Source of the DNA: Hippophae tibetana
Taxonomy: Eukaryota > Streptophyta > Magnoliopsida > Rosales > Elaeagnaceae
Assembly (NCBI GenBank): GCA_037013495.1
Contig: CM072810.1
Coordinates: forward strand, 81,452,449 to 81,516,448
Direction of reading: 5' to 3'
Length of the DNA stretch: 64,000 bases
Positions 11,513 through 25,189 of the stretch are shown in pieces. Each line of letters opens with the position of its first letter. Positions within the stretch are counted from its first letter, which is position 1. The translations under genes were made by a program, and so were the position numbers. The notes under the pieces were generated by a model that worked only from the letters and a program-made list of their open reading frames with translations, had not been told where the DNA came from and did not search any database.

Positions 11513-12425
11513 GTGTTGTACCGTAAAAAAGAAAATACCAGGCTTGTGGCGGTGAAAGAACTGATATCATTAATGAAATTATATTTTAGCAATACTTTTA
11601 CTTTTCTTTTTGGGGTTCTTGATGGAATGCCCTAATTCGACATATCAAAGGGAGTGATCATTTTTTATGGTATCACAAGGTTAGGGTTTTATGGACTTGT
11701 GGATGTTGTTTTCGTTTATGGTTTCATTTCTTATTTATTTTTGAAACCATCGTATTTTCTTCTTGATCTTTAATTCTATGTTTAATCAATACTTCCTCTT
11801 CAAAAAAAAAAGATAGCAAACAAAAGATGGGTTATACTGTTCATAGTATTAAAAAAAGGACTTTTGATAAATTAGAGTTCCAACTTTAAACGTACGTCAC
11901 TTTTAACTCGTGTATCGAAACTACTATTATAATATATCAAATCGAAGCTTGTATCGATTCCTATTATCAGGGCATGGCTTGGCAAAGAACCTCATTTTTT
12001 GAATCCAAATTAAACTGTATACTTCACCTACCGAGGGTTTAAAACTTTCGTCTCATATATTCCTTTATTTTGCTTAGTGTTTTCTTAAAAGCTACTATAA
12101 CGGAGATTGAGGGGTCGACCAAAAGTGTGTTTAAAAATATTCCAAAGATTTTGAATATCTAACAAAAATTATCAAGATCGTACAAATATACTCACGATAT
12201 TTCCAATGGGATATTTTTGGAATATCAAAGGGAAATATTCATTTTCGGTGCAATTATTATTTTTATTTATTTATGGTCATTTTATGTTAAGCTATTTTAT
12301 TTTTAGTGAATTGTGGAATTTAATAGGTCTTATTTCTCATAGGTAATTTTATGCTATTATTCTTTTGGATACATTTTCCACATTGCACAACAAAATAGCC
12401 TCATTTAGGTTGCATTACGTCTAAG
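11513..12425 (+). repeat. Satellite monomer m13 (913 bp)
   Basis: Counterpart of m9, 3652 bp downstream of it. F1 is stopped in ccctaattcgac. F3 is broken by gtaattttatgc. Dyad site is class b. Confidence 0.95.
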
Positions 12426-13336
12426 GTGTTGTACCGTAAAAAAGAAAATACCAGGCTTGTGACGGTGAAAGAACTGATATCATTAATGAAATTATATTTT
12501 AGCAATACTTTTGCTTTTCTTTCTGGGGTTCTTGATTAAATGCCCGATTTCGACAAATCAAAGGGAGTGAAAAAAATTTTGGCATCAAAAGGATAGGGTT
12601 TTATGGACTTGTGGATGTTGTTTTCGTTTGTGGTTTCGTTTCTTATTTATTTTTGAAACCATCTTGTTTTCTTCTTGATCTTTAATTCTATGTTTAATCA
12701 ATACTTCTTCTTCATAAAAAAAAGATAGCAAACAAAAGATGGGTTATACTTTTCATAGTATTAAAAAAAGAACTTTTGATAAATTAGAGTTCCACCTTTA
12801 AACGTCCTAACTTTTAACTCGTGTATCGAAATTACTATTATAATATATCAAATCGAAGCTTGTAACGATTCCTTTTATCAGGGCATGGCTTGGCAAATAA
12901 CCTCATTTTTTGAATCCAAATTAAACTGTATACTTCACCTACGGAGGGTTTAAAACTTTCGCCTCATATATTCCTTTATTTTGCTTAGTGTTTTCTTAAA
13001 AGCTACTATAACGGAGATAGAGGGGTCGACCAAAAGTGTGTTTAAAAATATTCCCAAGATTCTGAATATCTAACAAATATTCTCAAGATCGTACAAATAT
13101 ACTAACGATCTTTCCAAAGGGATATTTTTGGAATATCAAAGGGAAAAATTCATTTTCGGTGCAATTATTATTTTTATTTAATTATGGTCCTTTTATGTTA
13201 AGCTATTTTATTTTTAGTGAATTGTGGAATTGAATAGTTCTTATTTCTCATAAGTATTTTTATGCTATTATTATTTTGGATAGATTTTCCACATTGCACA
13301 ACAAAATAGCCTCATTTAGGTTGCATTACGTCTAAG
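12426..13336 (+). repeat. Satellite monomer m14 (911 bp)
   Basis: F1 has TAA and gaaaaaaattttggc, the form later found in m19, m21 and m23. ggagatagagg is private. Dyad site is class a. Confidence 0.95.
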
Positions 13337-14248
13337 ATGTTGTACCGTAAAAAAGAAAATACCAGGCTTGTGGCGGTGAAAGAACTGATATCATTAATGA
13401 AATTATATTTTAGCAATACTTTTGCTTTTCTTTTTGGGGTTCTTGATGGAATACCCTAATTCGACATATCAAAGGGAGTGATCATTTTTTATGGTATCAC
13501 AAGGTTAGGGTTTTATGGACTTGTGGATGTTGTTTTCGTTTATGGTTTCATTTCTTATTTATTTTTGAAACCATCCCATTTTCTTCTTGATCTTTAATTC
13601 TATGTTTAATCAATACTTCCTCTTAAAAAAAAAAGATAGCAAACAAAAGATGGGTTATACTGTTCATAGTATTAAAAAAAGAACTTTTGATAAATTAGAG
13701 TTCCAACTTTAAACGTACGTCACTTTTAACTCGTGTATCGAAACTACTATTATATTATATCAAATCGAAGCTTGTATCGATTCCTATTATCAGGGCATGG
13801 CTTGGCAAAGAACCTCATTTTTTGAATCCAAATTAAACTGTATACTTCACCTACCGAGGGTTTAAAACTTTCGTCTCATATATTCCTTTATTTTGCTTAG
13901 TGTTTTCTTAAAAGCTACTATAACGGAGATTGAGGGGTCGACCAAAAGTGTGTTTAAAAATATTCCCAAGATTCTGAATATCTAACAAATATTCTCCAGA
14001 TCGTACAAATATACTAACGATCTTTCCAAAGGGATATTTTTGGAATATCAAAGGGAAATATTCATTTTCGGTGCAATTATTATTTTTATTTAATTATGGT
14101 CCTTTTATGTTAAGCTATTTTATTTTTAGTGAATTGTGGAATTGAATAGGTCTTATTTCTCATAGGTATTTTTATGCTATTATTCTTTAGGATACATTTT
14201 CCACATTGCACAACAAAGTAGCCTCATTTAGGTTGCATTACGTCTAAG
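13337..14248 (+). repeat. Satellite monomer m15 (912 bp)
   Basis: The landmark begins atgttgtacc, the only ATG at the F1 start, but F1 is stopped in ataccctaattc. cgtacgtcac is shared with m9 and m13. Dyad site is class a. Confidence 0.95.
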
Positions 14249-15162
14249 GTATTGTACCGTAAAAAAGAAAATACCAGGCTTGTGGCGGTGAAAGAACTGA
14301 TATCATTAATGAAATTATATTTTAGCAATACTTTTACTTTTCTTTTTGGGGTTCTTGATGGAATGCCCTAATTCGACATATCAAAGGGAGTGATCATTTT
14401 TTATGGCATCAAAAGGATAGGGTTTTATGGACTTGTGGATGTTGTTTTCGTTTGTGGTTTCGTTTCTTATTTATTTTTGAACCCATCTTATTTTCTTCTT
14501 GATCTTTAATTCTATGTTTAATCAATACTTCTTCTTCATAAAAAAAAAGATAACAAACAAAAGATGGGTTATACTATTCATAGTATTAAAAAAAGAACTT
14601 TTGATAAATTAGAGTTCCAACTTCAAACGTCCGTAATTTTTAACTCGTGTATCGAAACTACTATTATAATATATCAAATCGAAGCTTGTAACAATTCTTA
14701 TTATCAGGGCATGGCTTGGCAAATAACCTCATTTTTTGAATCCAAATTAAACTGTATACTACACCTACCGAGGGTTTAAAACATTCGGCTCATATATTCC
14801 TTTATTTTGCTTAGTGTTTTCTTAAAAGCTACTGTAACGGAGATTGAGGGGTCGACCAAAAGTGTGTTTAAAAATATTCCAAAGATTTTGAATAACTAAC
14901 AAAAATTATGAAGATCGTACAAATATACCCACGATATTTCCAATGGGATATTTTTGGAATATCAAAGGGAAATATTCATTTTCGGTGCAATTATTATTTT
15001 TATTTATTTATGGTCATTTTATGTTAAGCTATTTTATTTTTAGTGAATTGTGGAATTTAATAGGTCTTATTTCTCATAGGTATTTTCATGCTATTATTCT
15101 TTTGGATATATTTTCCACATTGCACAACAAAATAGCCTCATTTAGGTTGCATTACATCTAAA
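14249..15162 (+). repeat. Satellite monomer m16 (914 bp)
   Basis: The landmark is gtattgtacc. F1 is stopped in ccctaattc. F2 (14564-14779) and F3 (14943-15161) are open. Dyad site is class b. Its second half is the first member of the region 2 dimer. Confidence 0.95.
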
Positions 15163-16072
15163 GTGTTGTACCGTAAAAAAGAAAATACCAGGTTTGTGAC
15201 GGTGAAAGAACTGATCTCATTAATGAAATTATATTTTAGCAATACTTTTGCTTTTCTTTCTGGGGTTCTTGATTAAATGCCCGATTTCGACAAATCAAAG
15301 GGAGTGAAAATTTTTTGGAATCAAAAGGATAGGGTTTTATGGACTTGTGGATGTTGTTTTCGTTTGTGGTTTCGTTTCTTATTTATTTTTGAAACCCTCT
15401 TGTTTTCTTCTTGATCTTTAATTCTATGTTTAATCAATACTTCTTCTTCATAAAAAAAAGATAGCAAACAAAAGATGGGTTATACTTTTCATAGTATTAA
15501 AAAAAGAATTTTTGATAAATTAGAGTTCCAGCTTTAAACGTCCTAACTTTTAACTCGTGTATCGAAATTACTATTATAATATATCAAATTGAAGCTTGTA
15601 ACGATTCCTTTTATCTAGGCATGGCTTGGCAAATAACCTCATTTTTTGAATCCAAATTAAACTGTATACTTCACCTACGGAGGGTTTAAAACTTTCGTCT
15701 CATATATTCCTTTATTTTGCTTAGTGTTTTCTTAAAAGCTACTATAACGGAGCTTGAGGGGTCGACCAAAAGTGTGTTTAAAAATATTCCAAAGATTCTG
15801 AATATCTAAAAAATATTCTCAAGATCGTACAAATATACTCACGATCTTTCCAAAGGGATATTTTTGGAATATCAAAGGGAAAAATTCATTTTCGGTGCAA
15901 TTATTATTTTTATTTAATTATGGTCCTTTTATGTTAAGCTATTTTATTTTTAGTGAATTGTGGAATTTAATAGGTCTTATTTCTCATAGGTATTTTTATG
16001 CTATTATTCTTTTGGATACATTTTCCACATTGTACAACAAAATAGCCTCATTTAGGTAGCATTACGACTAAG
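15163..16072 (+). repeat. Satellite monomer m17 (910 bp)
   Basis: The landmark follows aagtgttg. F1 has TAA, and gaaaattttttggaatc and gaaaccctc are private. Dyad site is class a. The end reads tagcattacgac, as in m9. Confidence 0.95.
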
Positions 16073-16985
16073 GTGTTGTACCGTAAAAAAGAAAATACCA
16101 GGCTTGTGACGGTGAAAGAACTGATATCATTAATGAAATCATATTTTAGCAATACTTTTGCTTTTATTTTTGGGGTTCTTGATTAAATGCCCGATTTCGA
16201 CAAATCAAAGGGAGTGATCATTTTTTATGGCATCAAAAGGATAGGGTTTTATGGACTTGTGGATGTTGTTTTCGTTTGTGGTTTCGTTTCTTATTTATTT
16301 TTGAACCCATCTTATTTTCTTCTTGATCTTTAATTCTATGTTTAATCAATACTTCTTCTTCATAAAAAAAAAGATAACAAACAAAAGATGGGTTATACTA
16401 TTCATAGTATTAAAAAAAGAACTTTTGATAAATTAGAGTTCCAACTTCAAACGTCCGTAATTTTTAACTCGTGTATCGAAACTACTATTATAATATATCA
16501 AATCGAAGCTTGTAACAATTCTTATTATCAGGGCATGGCTTGGCAAATAACCTCATTTTTTGAATCCAAATTAAACTGTATACTACACCTACCGAGGGTT
16601 TAAAACATTCGGCTCATATATTTTTTTATTTTGCTTAGTGTTTTCTTGAAAGCTACTGTAACGGAGATTGAGGGGTCGACCAAAAGTGTGTTTAAAAATA
16701 TTCTAAAGATTTTGAATAACTAACAAAAATTATCAAGATCGTACAATATACCCACGATATTTCCAATGGGATATTTTTGGAATATCAAAGGGAAATATTC
16801 ATTTTCGGTGCAATTATTATTTTTATTTATTTATGGTCATTTTATGTTAAGCTATTTTATTTTTAGTGAATTGTGGAATTTAATAGGTCTTATTTCTCAT
16901 AGGTATTTTCATGCTATTATTCTTTTGGATATATTTTCCACTTTGCACAACAAAATAGCCTCATTTAGGTTGCATTACATCTAAG
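16073..16985 (+). repeat. Satellite monomer m18 (913 bp)
   Basis: F1 has TAA. F2 (16388-16603) and F3 (16766-16984) are open. Dyad site is class b, with one A lost upstream (cgtacaatatacc). Confidence 0.95.
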
Positions 16986-17896
16986 GTGTTGTACCGTAAA
17001 AAAGAAAATACCAGGCTTGTGATGGTGAAAGAACTGATCTCAATAATGAAATTATATTTTAGCAATACTTTTGCTTTTCTTTCTGGGGTTCTTGATTAAA
17101 TGCCCGATTTCGACAAATCAAAGGGAGTGAAAAAAATTTTGGCATCAAAAGGATAGGGTTTTATGGACTTGTGGATGTTGTTTTCGTTTGTGGTTTCGTT
17201 TCTTATTTATTTTTGAAACCATCTTGTTTTCTTCTTGATCTTTAATTCTATGTTTAATCAATACTTCTTCTTCATAAAAAAAAGATAGCAAACAAAAGAT
17301 GGGTTATACTTTTCATAGTATTAAAAAAAGAACTTTTGATAAATTAGAGTTCCAGCTTTAAACGTCCTAACTTTTAACTCGTGTATCGAAATTACTATTA
17401 TAATATATCAAATCGAAGCTTGTAACGATTCCTTTTATCTGGGCATGGCTTGGCAAATAACCTCATTTTTTGAATCCAAATTAAACTGTATACTTCACCT
17501 ACGGAGGGTTTAAAACTTTCGCCTCATATATTCCTTTATTTTGCTTAGTGTTTTCTTAAAAGCTACTATAACGGAGATTGAGGGGTCGACGAAAAGTGTG
17601 TTTAAAAATATTCCCAAGATTCTGAATATCTAACAAATATTCTCAAGATCGTACAAATATACTAACGATCTTTCCAAAGGGATATTTTTGGAATATCAAA
17701 GGGAAATATTAATTTTCGGTCCAATTATTATTTTTATTTAATTATGGTCCTTTTATGTTAAGCTATTTTATTTTTAGTGAATTGTGGAATTTAATAGGTC
17801 TTATTTCTCATAGGTATTTTCATGCTATTATTCTTTTGGATATATTTTCCACTTTGCACAACAAAATAGCCTCATTTAGGTTGCATTACATCTAAG
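16986..17896 (+). repeat. Satellite monomer m19 (911 bp)
   Basis: gatggtgaaag, ctcaataatg and gtcgacgaaaag define this HOR member, repeated in m21 and m23. F1 has TAA. Dyad site is class a. Confidence 0.95.
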
Positions 17897-18808
17897 GTGT
17901 TGTACCGTAAAAAAGAAAATACCAGGCTTGTGATGGTGAAAGAACTGATCTCAATAATGAAATTATATTTTAGCAATACTTTTGCTTTTCTTTCTGGGGT
18001 TCTTGATTAAATGCCCGATTTCGACAAATCAAAGGGAGTGAAAAATATTTTGGCATCAAAAGGATAGGGTTTTATGGACTTGTGGATGTTGTTTTCGTTT
18101 GTGGTTTCGTTTCTTATTTATTTTTGAACCCATCTTATTTTCTTCTTGATCTTTAATTCTATGTTTAATCAATACTTCTTCTTCATAAAAAAAAAGATAA
18201 CAAACAAAAGATGGGTTATACTATTCATAGTATTAAAAAAAGAACTTTTGATAAATTAGAGTTCCAACTTCAAACGTCCGTAATTTTTAACTCGTGTATC
18301 GAAACTACTATTATAATATATCAAATCGAAGCTTGTAACAATTCTTATTATCAGGGCATGGCTTGGCAAATAACCTCATTTTTTGAATCCAAATTAAACT
18401 GTATACTACACCTACCGAGGGTTTAAAACATTCGGCTCATATATTTTTTTATTTTGCTTAGTGTTTTCTTGAAAGCTACTGTAACGGAGATTGAGGGGTC
18501 GACCAAAAGTGTGTTTAAAAATATTCTAAAGATTTTGAATAACTAACAAAAATTATCAAGATCGTACAATATACCCACGATATTTCCAATGGGATATTTT
18601 TGGAATATCAAAGGGAAATATTCATTTTCGGTGCAATTATTATTTTTATTTATTTATGGTCATTTTATGTTAAGCTATTTTATTTTTAGTGAATTGTGGA
18701 ATTTAATAGGTCTTATTTCTCATAGGTATTTTCATGCTATTATTCTTTTGGATATATTTTCCACTTTGCACAACAAAATAGCCTCATTTAGGTTGCATTA
18801 CATCTAAG
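17897..18808 (+). repeat. Satellite monomer m20 (912 bp)
   Basis: gatggtgaaag with gaaaaatattttgg. F2 (18211-18426) and F3 (18589-18807) are open. Dyad site is class b. Repeated as m22. Confidence 0.95.
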
Positions 18809-19719
18809 GTGTTGTACCGTAAAAAAGAAAATACCAGGCTTGTGATGGTGAAAGAACTGATCTCAATAATGAAATTATATTTTAGCAATACTTTTGCTTT
18901 TCTTTCTGGGGTTCTTGATTAAATGCCCGATTTCGACAAATCAAAGGGAGTGAAAAAAATTTTGGCATCAAAAGGATAGGGTTTTATGGACTTGTGGATG
19001 TTGTTTTCGTTTGTGGTTTCGTTTCTTATTTATTTTTGAAACCATCTTGTTTTCTTCTTGATCTTTAATTCTATGTTTAATCAATACTTCTTCTTCATAA
19101 AAAAAAGATAGCAAACAAAAGATGGGTTATACTTTTCATAGTATTAAAAAAAGAACTTTTGATAAATTAGAGTTCCAGCTTTAAACGTCCTAACTTTTAA
19201 CTCGTGTATCGAAATTACTATTATAATATATCAAATCGAAGCTTGTAACGATTCCTTTTATCTGGGCATGGCTTGGCAAATAACCTCATTTTTTGAATCC
19301 AAATTAAACTGTATACTTCACCTACGGAGGGTTTAAAACTTTCGCCTCATATATTCCTTTATTTTGCTTAGTGTTTTCTTAAAAGCTACTATAACGGAGA
19401 TTGAGGGGTCGACGAAAAGTGTGTTTAAAAATATTCCCAAGATTCTGAATATCTAACAAATATTCTCAAGATCGTACAAATATACTAACGATCTTTCCAA
19501 AGGGATATTTTTGGAATATCAAAGGGAAATATTAATTTTCGGTCCAATTATTATTTTTATTTAATTATGGTCCTTTTATGTTAAGCTATTTTATTTTTAG
19601 TGAATTGTGGAATTTAATAGGTCTTATTTCTCATAGGTATTTTCATGCTATTATTCTTTTGGATATATTTTCCACTTTGCACAACAAAATAGCCTCATTT
19701 AGGTTGCATTACATCTAAG
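18809..19719 (+). repeat. Satellite monomer m21 (911 bp)
   Basis: Near-copy of m19, 1823 bp after it. Dyad site is class a. Confidence 0.95.
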
Positions 19720-20632
19720 GTGTTGTACCGTAAAAAAGAAAATACCAGGCTTGTGATGGTGAAAGAACTGATCTCAATAATGAAATTATATTTTAGCAAT
19801 ACTTTTGCTTTTCTCTCTGGGGTTCTTGATTAAATGCCCGATTTCGACAAATCAAAGGGAGTGAAAAATATTTTGGCATCAAAAGGATAGGGTTTTATGG
19901 ACTTGTGGATGTTGTTTTCGTTTGTGGTTTCGTTTCTTATTTATTTTTGAACCCATCTTATTTTCTTCTTGATCTTTAATTCTATGTTTAATCAATACTT
20001 CTTCTTCATAAAAAAAAAGATAACAAACAAAAGATGGGTTATACTATTCATAGTATTAAAAAAAGAACTTTTGATAAATTAGAGTTCCAACTTCAAACGT
20101 CCGTAATTTTTAACTCGTGTATCGAAACTACTATTATAATATATCAAATCGAAGCTTGTAACAATTCTTATTATCAGGGCATGGCTTGGCAAATAACCTC
20201 ATTTTTTGAATCCAAATTAAACTGTATACTACACCTACCGAGGGTTTAAAACATTCGGCTCATATATTTTTTTATTTTGCTTAGTGTTTTCTTGAAAGCT
20301 ACTGTAACGGAGATTGAGGGGTCGACCAAAAGTGTGTTTAAAAATATTCCAAAGATTTTGAATAACTAACAAAAATTATCAAGATCGTACAAATATACCC
20401 ACGATATTTAAAATGGGATATTTTTGGAATATCAAAGGGAAATATTCATTTTCGGTGCAATTATTATTTTTATTTATTTATGGTCATTTTATGTTAAGCT
20501 ATTTTATTTTTAGTGAATTGTGGAATTTAATAGGTCTTATTTCTCATAGGTATTTTCATGCTATTATTCTTTTGGATATATTTTCCACTTTGCACAACAA
20601 AATAGCCTCATTTAGGTTGCATTACATCTAAG
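19720..20632 (+). repeat. Satellite monomer m22 (913 bp)
   Basis: Near-copy of m20, with ttctctctgg private. F2 (20034-20249) and F3 (20413-20631) are open. The class b site is further changed to gatatttaaaatggg, removing the left arm of the second dyad. Confidence 0.95.
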
Positions 20633-21543
20633 GTGTTGTACCGTAAAAAAGAAAATACCAGGCTTGTGATGGTGAAAGAACTGATCTCAATAATGAAATT
20701 ATATTTTAGCAATACTTTTGCTTTTCTTTCTGGGGTTCTTGATTAAATGCCCGATTTCGACAAATCAAAGGGAGTGAAAAAAATTTTGGCATCAAAAGGA
20801 TAGGGTTTTATGGACTTGTGGATGTTGTTTTCGTTTGTGGTTTCGTTTCTTATTTATTTTTGAAACCATCTTGTTTTCTTCTTGATCTTTAATTCTATGT
20901 TTAATCAATACTTCTTCTTCATAAAAAAAAGATAGCAAACAAAAGATGGGTTATACTTTTCATAGTATTAAAAAAAGAACTTTTGATAAATTAGAGTTCC
21001 AGCTTTAAACGTCCTAACTTTTAACTCGTGTATCGAAATTACTATTATAATATATCAAATCGAAGCTTGTAACGATTCCTTTTATCTGGGCATGGCTTGG
21101 CAAATAACCTCATTTTTTGAATCCAAATTAAACTGTATACTTCACCTACGGAGGGTTTAAAACTTTCGCCTCATATATTCCTTTATTTTGCTTAGTGTTT
21201 TCTTAAAAGCTACTATAACGGAGATTGAGGGGTCGACGAAAAGTGTGTTTAAAAATATTCCCAAGATTCTGAATATCTAACAAATATTCTCAAGATCGTA
21301 CAAATATACTAACGATCTTTCCAAAGGGATATTTTTGGAATATCAAAGGGAAATATTCATTTTCGGTCCAATTATTATTTTTATTTAATTATGGTCCTTT
21401 TATGTTAAGCTATTTTATTTTTAGTGAATTGTGGAATTGAAGAGGTCTTATTTCTCATAGGTATTTTTATGCTATTATTCTTTTGGATAGATTTTCCACC
21501 TTACACAACAAAATAGCCTCATTTAGGTTGCATTACGTCTAAG
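20633..21543 (+). repeat. Satellite monomer m23 (911 bp)
   Basis: Near-copy of m19 up to about 21430, then ttgaagaggtc and ccaccttacac, the type also seen at the end of m32. Dyad site is class a. Confidence 0.95.
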
Positions 21544-22455
21544 GTGTCGTACCGTAAAAAAGAAAATACCAGGCTTGTGACGGTGAAAGAACTTATATCA
21601 TTAATGAAATCATATTTTAGCAATACTTTTGCTTTTATTTTTGGGGTTCTTGATTAAATGCCCGATTTCGACAAATCAAAGGGAGTGATCATTTTTTATG
21701 GCATCAAAAGGATAGGGTTTTATGGACTTGTGGATGTTGTTTTCGTTTGTGGTTTCGTTTCTTATTTATTTTTGAACCCATCTTATTTTCTTCTTGATCT
21801 TTAATTCTATGTTTAATCAATACTTCTTCTTCATAAAAAAAAAGATAACAAACAAAAGATGGGTTATACTATTCATAGTATTAAAAAATGAACTTTTGAT
21901 AAATTAGAGTTCCAACTTCAAACGTCCGTAATTTTTAACTCGTGTATCGAAACTACTATTATAATATATCAAATCGAAGCTTGTAACAATTCTTATTATC
22001 AGGGCATGGCTTGGCAAATAACCTCATTTTTGAATCCAAATTAAACTGTATACTACACCTACCGAGGGTTTAAAACATTCGGCTCATATATTTTTTATTT
22101 TGCTTAGTGTTTTCTTGAAAGCTACTGTAACGGAGATTGAGGGGTCGACCAAAAGTGTGTTTAAAAATATTCCAAAGATTTTGAATAACTAACAAAAATT
22201 ATCAAGATCGTACAAATATACCCACGATATTTCCAATGGGATATTTTTGGAATATCAAAGGGAAATATTCATTTTCGGTGCAATTATTATTTTTATTTAT
22301 TTATGGTCATTTTATGTTAAGCTATTTTATTTTTAGTGAATTGTGGAATTTAATAGGTCTTATTTCTCATAGGTATTTTCATGCTATTATTCTTTTGGAT
22401 ATATTTTCCACTTTGCACAACAAAATAGCCTCATTTAGGTTGCATTACATCTAAG
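21544..22455 (+). repeat. Satellite monomer m24 (912 bp)
   Basis: The landmark is gtgtcgtacc. F1 has TAA. F2 is stopped by TGA in aaaaaatgaac. F3 is open at 22236-22454. Dyad site is class b. Confidence 0.95.
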
Positions 22456-23366
22456 GTGTTGTACCGTAAAAAAGAAAATACCAGGCTTGTGACGGTGAAA
22501 GAACTGATCTCATTAATGAAATTATATTTTAGCAATACTTTTGCTTTTCTTTCTGGGGTTCTTGATTAAATGCCCGATTTCGACAAATCAAAGGGAGTGA
22601 AAAAATTTTTGGCATCAAAAGGATAGGGTTTTATGGACTTGTGGATGTTGTTTTCGTTTGTGGTTTCGTTTCTTATTTATTTTTGAAGCCATCTTGTTTT
22701 CTTCTTGATCTTTAATTCTATGTTTAATCAATACTTATTCTTCATAAAAAAAAGATAGCAAACAAAAGATGGGTTATACTTTTCATAGTATTAAAAAAAG
22801 AACTTTTGATAAATTAGAGTTCCAGCTTTAAACGTCCTAACTTTTAACTCGTGTATCGAAATTACTATTATAATATATCAAATCGAAGCTTGTAACGATT
22901 CCTTTTATCTGGGCATGGCTTGGCAAAGAACCTCATTTTTTGAATCCAAATTAAACTGTATACTTCACCTACGGAGGGTTTAAAACTTTCGTCTCATATA
23001 TTCCTTTATTTTGCTTAGTGTTTTCTTAAAAGCTAATGTAACGGAGATTGAGGGGTCGACCAAAAGTGTGTTTAAAAATATTCCAAAGATTCTGAATATC
23101 TAAAAAATATTCTCAAGATCGTACAAATATACTCACGATCTTTCCAAAGGGATATTTTTGGAATATCAAAGGGAAATATTCATTTTCGCTGCAATTATTA
23201 TTTTTATTTAATTATGGTCCTTTTATGTTAAGCTATTTTATTTTTAGTGAATTGTGGAATTTAATAGGTCTTATTTCTTATAGGTATTTTTATGCTATTA
23301 TTCTTTTGGATACATTTTCCACATTTTACAACAAAATAGCCTCATTTAGGTTGCATTACATCTAAG
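22456..23366 (+). repeat. Satellite monomer m25 (911 bp)
   Basis: F1 has TAA. gaagccatc and tacttattc are private. First monomer after the region 2 dimers. Dyad site is class a. Confidence 0.95.
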
Positions 23367-24279
23367 GTTTTGTACCGTAAAAAAGCAAATACCAGGCTTG
23401 TGACGGTGAAAGAACTGATATCATTAATGAAATCATATTTTAGCAATACTTTTGCTTTTATTTTTGGGGTTCTTGATTAAATGCCCGATTTCGACAAATC
23501 AAAGGGAGTGATCATTTTTTATGGCATCAAAAGGATAGGGTTTTATGGACTTGTGGATGTTGTTTTCGTTTGTGGTTTCGTTTCTTATTTATTTTTGAAA
23601 CCATCTTGTTTTCTTCTTGATCTTTAATTCTATGTTTAATCAATACTTCTTCTTCATAAAAAAAAAGATAGCAAACAAAAGATGGGTTACACTTTTCATA
23701 GTATTAAAAAAAGAACTTTTGATAAATTAGAGTTCTAGCTTTAAACGTCCAAACTTTTAACTCGTGTATCGAAATTACTATTATAATATATCAAATCGAA
23801 GCTTATAATGATTCCTATTATCAGGGCATGGCTTGGCAAATAACCTCATTCTTTGAATCCAAATTAAACTCTATACTTCACCTACGGAGGGTTTAAAACT
23901 TTCGTCTCATATATTCCTTTATTTTGCTTAGTGTTTTCTTAAAAGCTACTATAATGGAGATTGAGGGGTCGACCAAAAGTGTGTTTAAAAATATTCCAAA
24001 GATTCTGAATATCTAAAAAATATTCTCAAGATCGTACAAATATACTCACGATCTTTCCAAAGGGATATTTTTGGAATATCAAAGGGAAAAATTCATTTTC
24101 GTTGCAATTATTATTTTTATTTAATTATGGCCCTTTTATCTTAAGCTATTTTATTTTAAGTGAATTGTGGAATTGAGTAGGTCTTATTTGTCATAAGTAT
24201 TTTGATGCTATTATTCTTTTGGATAGATTTTCCACTTTGCACAACAAAATAGCCTCATTTAGGTTGCATTACGTCTAAG
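23367..24279 (+). repeat. Satellite monomer m26 (913 bp)
   Basis: The landmark is gttttgtacc and F1 has TAA. gttctagc, ctctatac and ataatggag are private. Dyad site is class a. Confidence 0.95.
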
Positions 24280-25189
24280 GTGTTGTACCGTAAAAAAAAA
24301 ATACCAGGCTTGTGACGGTGAAAGAACTGATCTCATTAATGAAATTATATTTTAGCAATACTTTTGCTTTTCTTTCTGGGGTTCTTGATTAAATGCCCGA
24401 TTTCGACAAATCAAAGGGAGTGAAAAAATTTATGGCATCAAAAGGATAGGGTTTTATGGACTTGTGGATGTTGTTTTCGTTTGTGGTTTCGTTTCTTATT
24501 TATTTTTGAAACCATCTTGTTTTCTTCTTGATCTTTAATTCTATGTTTAATCAATACTTCTTCTTCATAAAAAAAAGATAGCAAACAAAAGATGGGTTAT
24601 ACTTTTCATAGTATTAAAAAAAGAACTTTTGATAAATTAGAGTTCCAGCTTTAAACGTCCTAACTTTTAACTCGTGTATCGAAATTACTATTATAATATA
24701 TCAAATCGAAGCTTGTAGTGATTCCTTTTATCAGGGCATGGCTTGGCAAATAACCTCATTTTTTGAATCCAAATTAAACTGTATACTACACCTACCGAGG
24801 GTTTAAAACATTCGGCTCATATATTCCTTTATTTTGCTTAGTGTTTTCTTGAAAGCTACTGTAACGGAGATTGAGGGGTCGACCAAAAGTGTGTTTAAAA
24901 ATATTCCCAAGATTCTGAATATCTAACAAATATTATCAAGATCGTACAAATATACCCACGATATTTCCAATGGGATATTTTTGGAATATCAAAGGGAAAT
25001 ATTCATTTTCGGTGCAATTATTATTTTTATTTATTTATGGTCATTTTATGTTAAGCTATTTTATTTTTAGTGAATTGTGGAATTTAATAGGTCTTATTTC
25101 TCATAGGTATTTTCATGCTATTATTCTTTTGGATATATTTTCCACTTTGCACAACAAAATAGCCTCATTTAGGTTGCATTACATCTAAG
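24280..25189 (+). repeat. Satellite monomer m27 (910 bp)
   Basis: The G that normally breaks the A-run after the landmark is missing, so F1 shifts frame. F3 is open at 24970-25188. Dyad site is class b. Confidence 0.95.

Larger units (their letters stand above)
1..14500 (+). repeat. Region 1: mosaic monomers without fixed HOR
   Basis: Monomers m0 to m16a. Adjacent monomers differ at many positions and no constant two-monomer register holds, although m6-m7 and m8-m9 pair locally (offset 1826 bp from about 5280 to 8160). Similar monomers lie 4 or 9 units apart instead: about 232-2764 matches 8449-10981, and about 7330-8730 matches 10982-12382. F1 is mostly interrupted by TAA here. The right boundary is approximate and is set by where strict two-monomer alternation begins. 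Confidence 0.75.
14500..22455 (+). repeat. Region 2: dimeric HOR, period 1823-1824 bp
   Basis: About 4.3 copies of a two-monomer unit. F2 frames with identical translations start at 14564, 16388, 18211 and 20034 (spacing 1824, 1823, 1823), and the same sequence with a stop recurs at 21859. F3 starts lie at 14943, 16766, 18589, 20413 and 22236. The core m19+m20 and m21+m22 are nearly identical, sharing gatggtgaaag, ctcaataatg and the gtcgacgaaaag variant. The unit alternates a monomer ending with the CCAAAGGG dyad variant and one ending with CCAATGGG. The last copy changes near 21430 to a type (ttgaagaggtc, then gtgtcgtacc) that recurs near 29620. Confidence 0.9.
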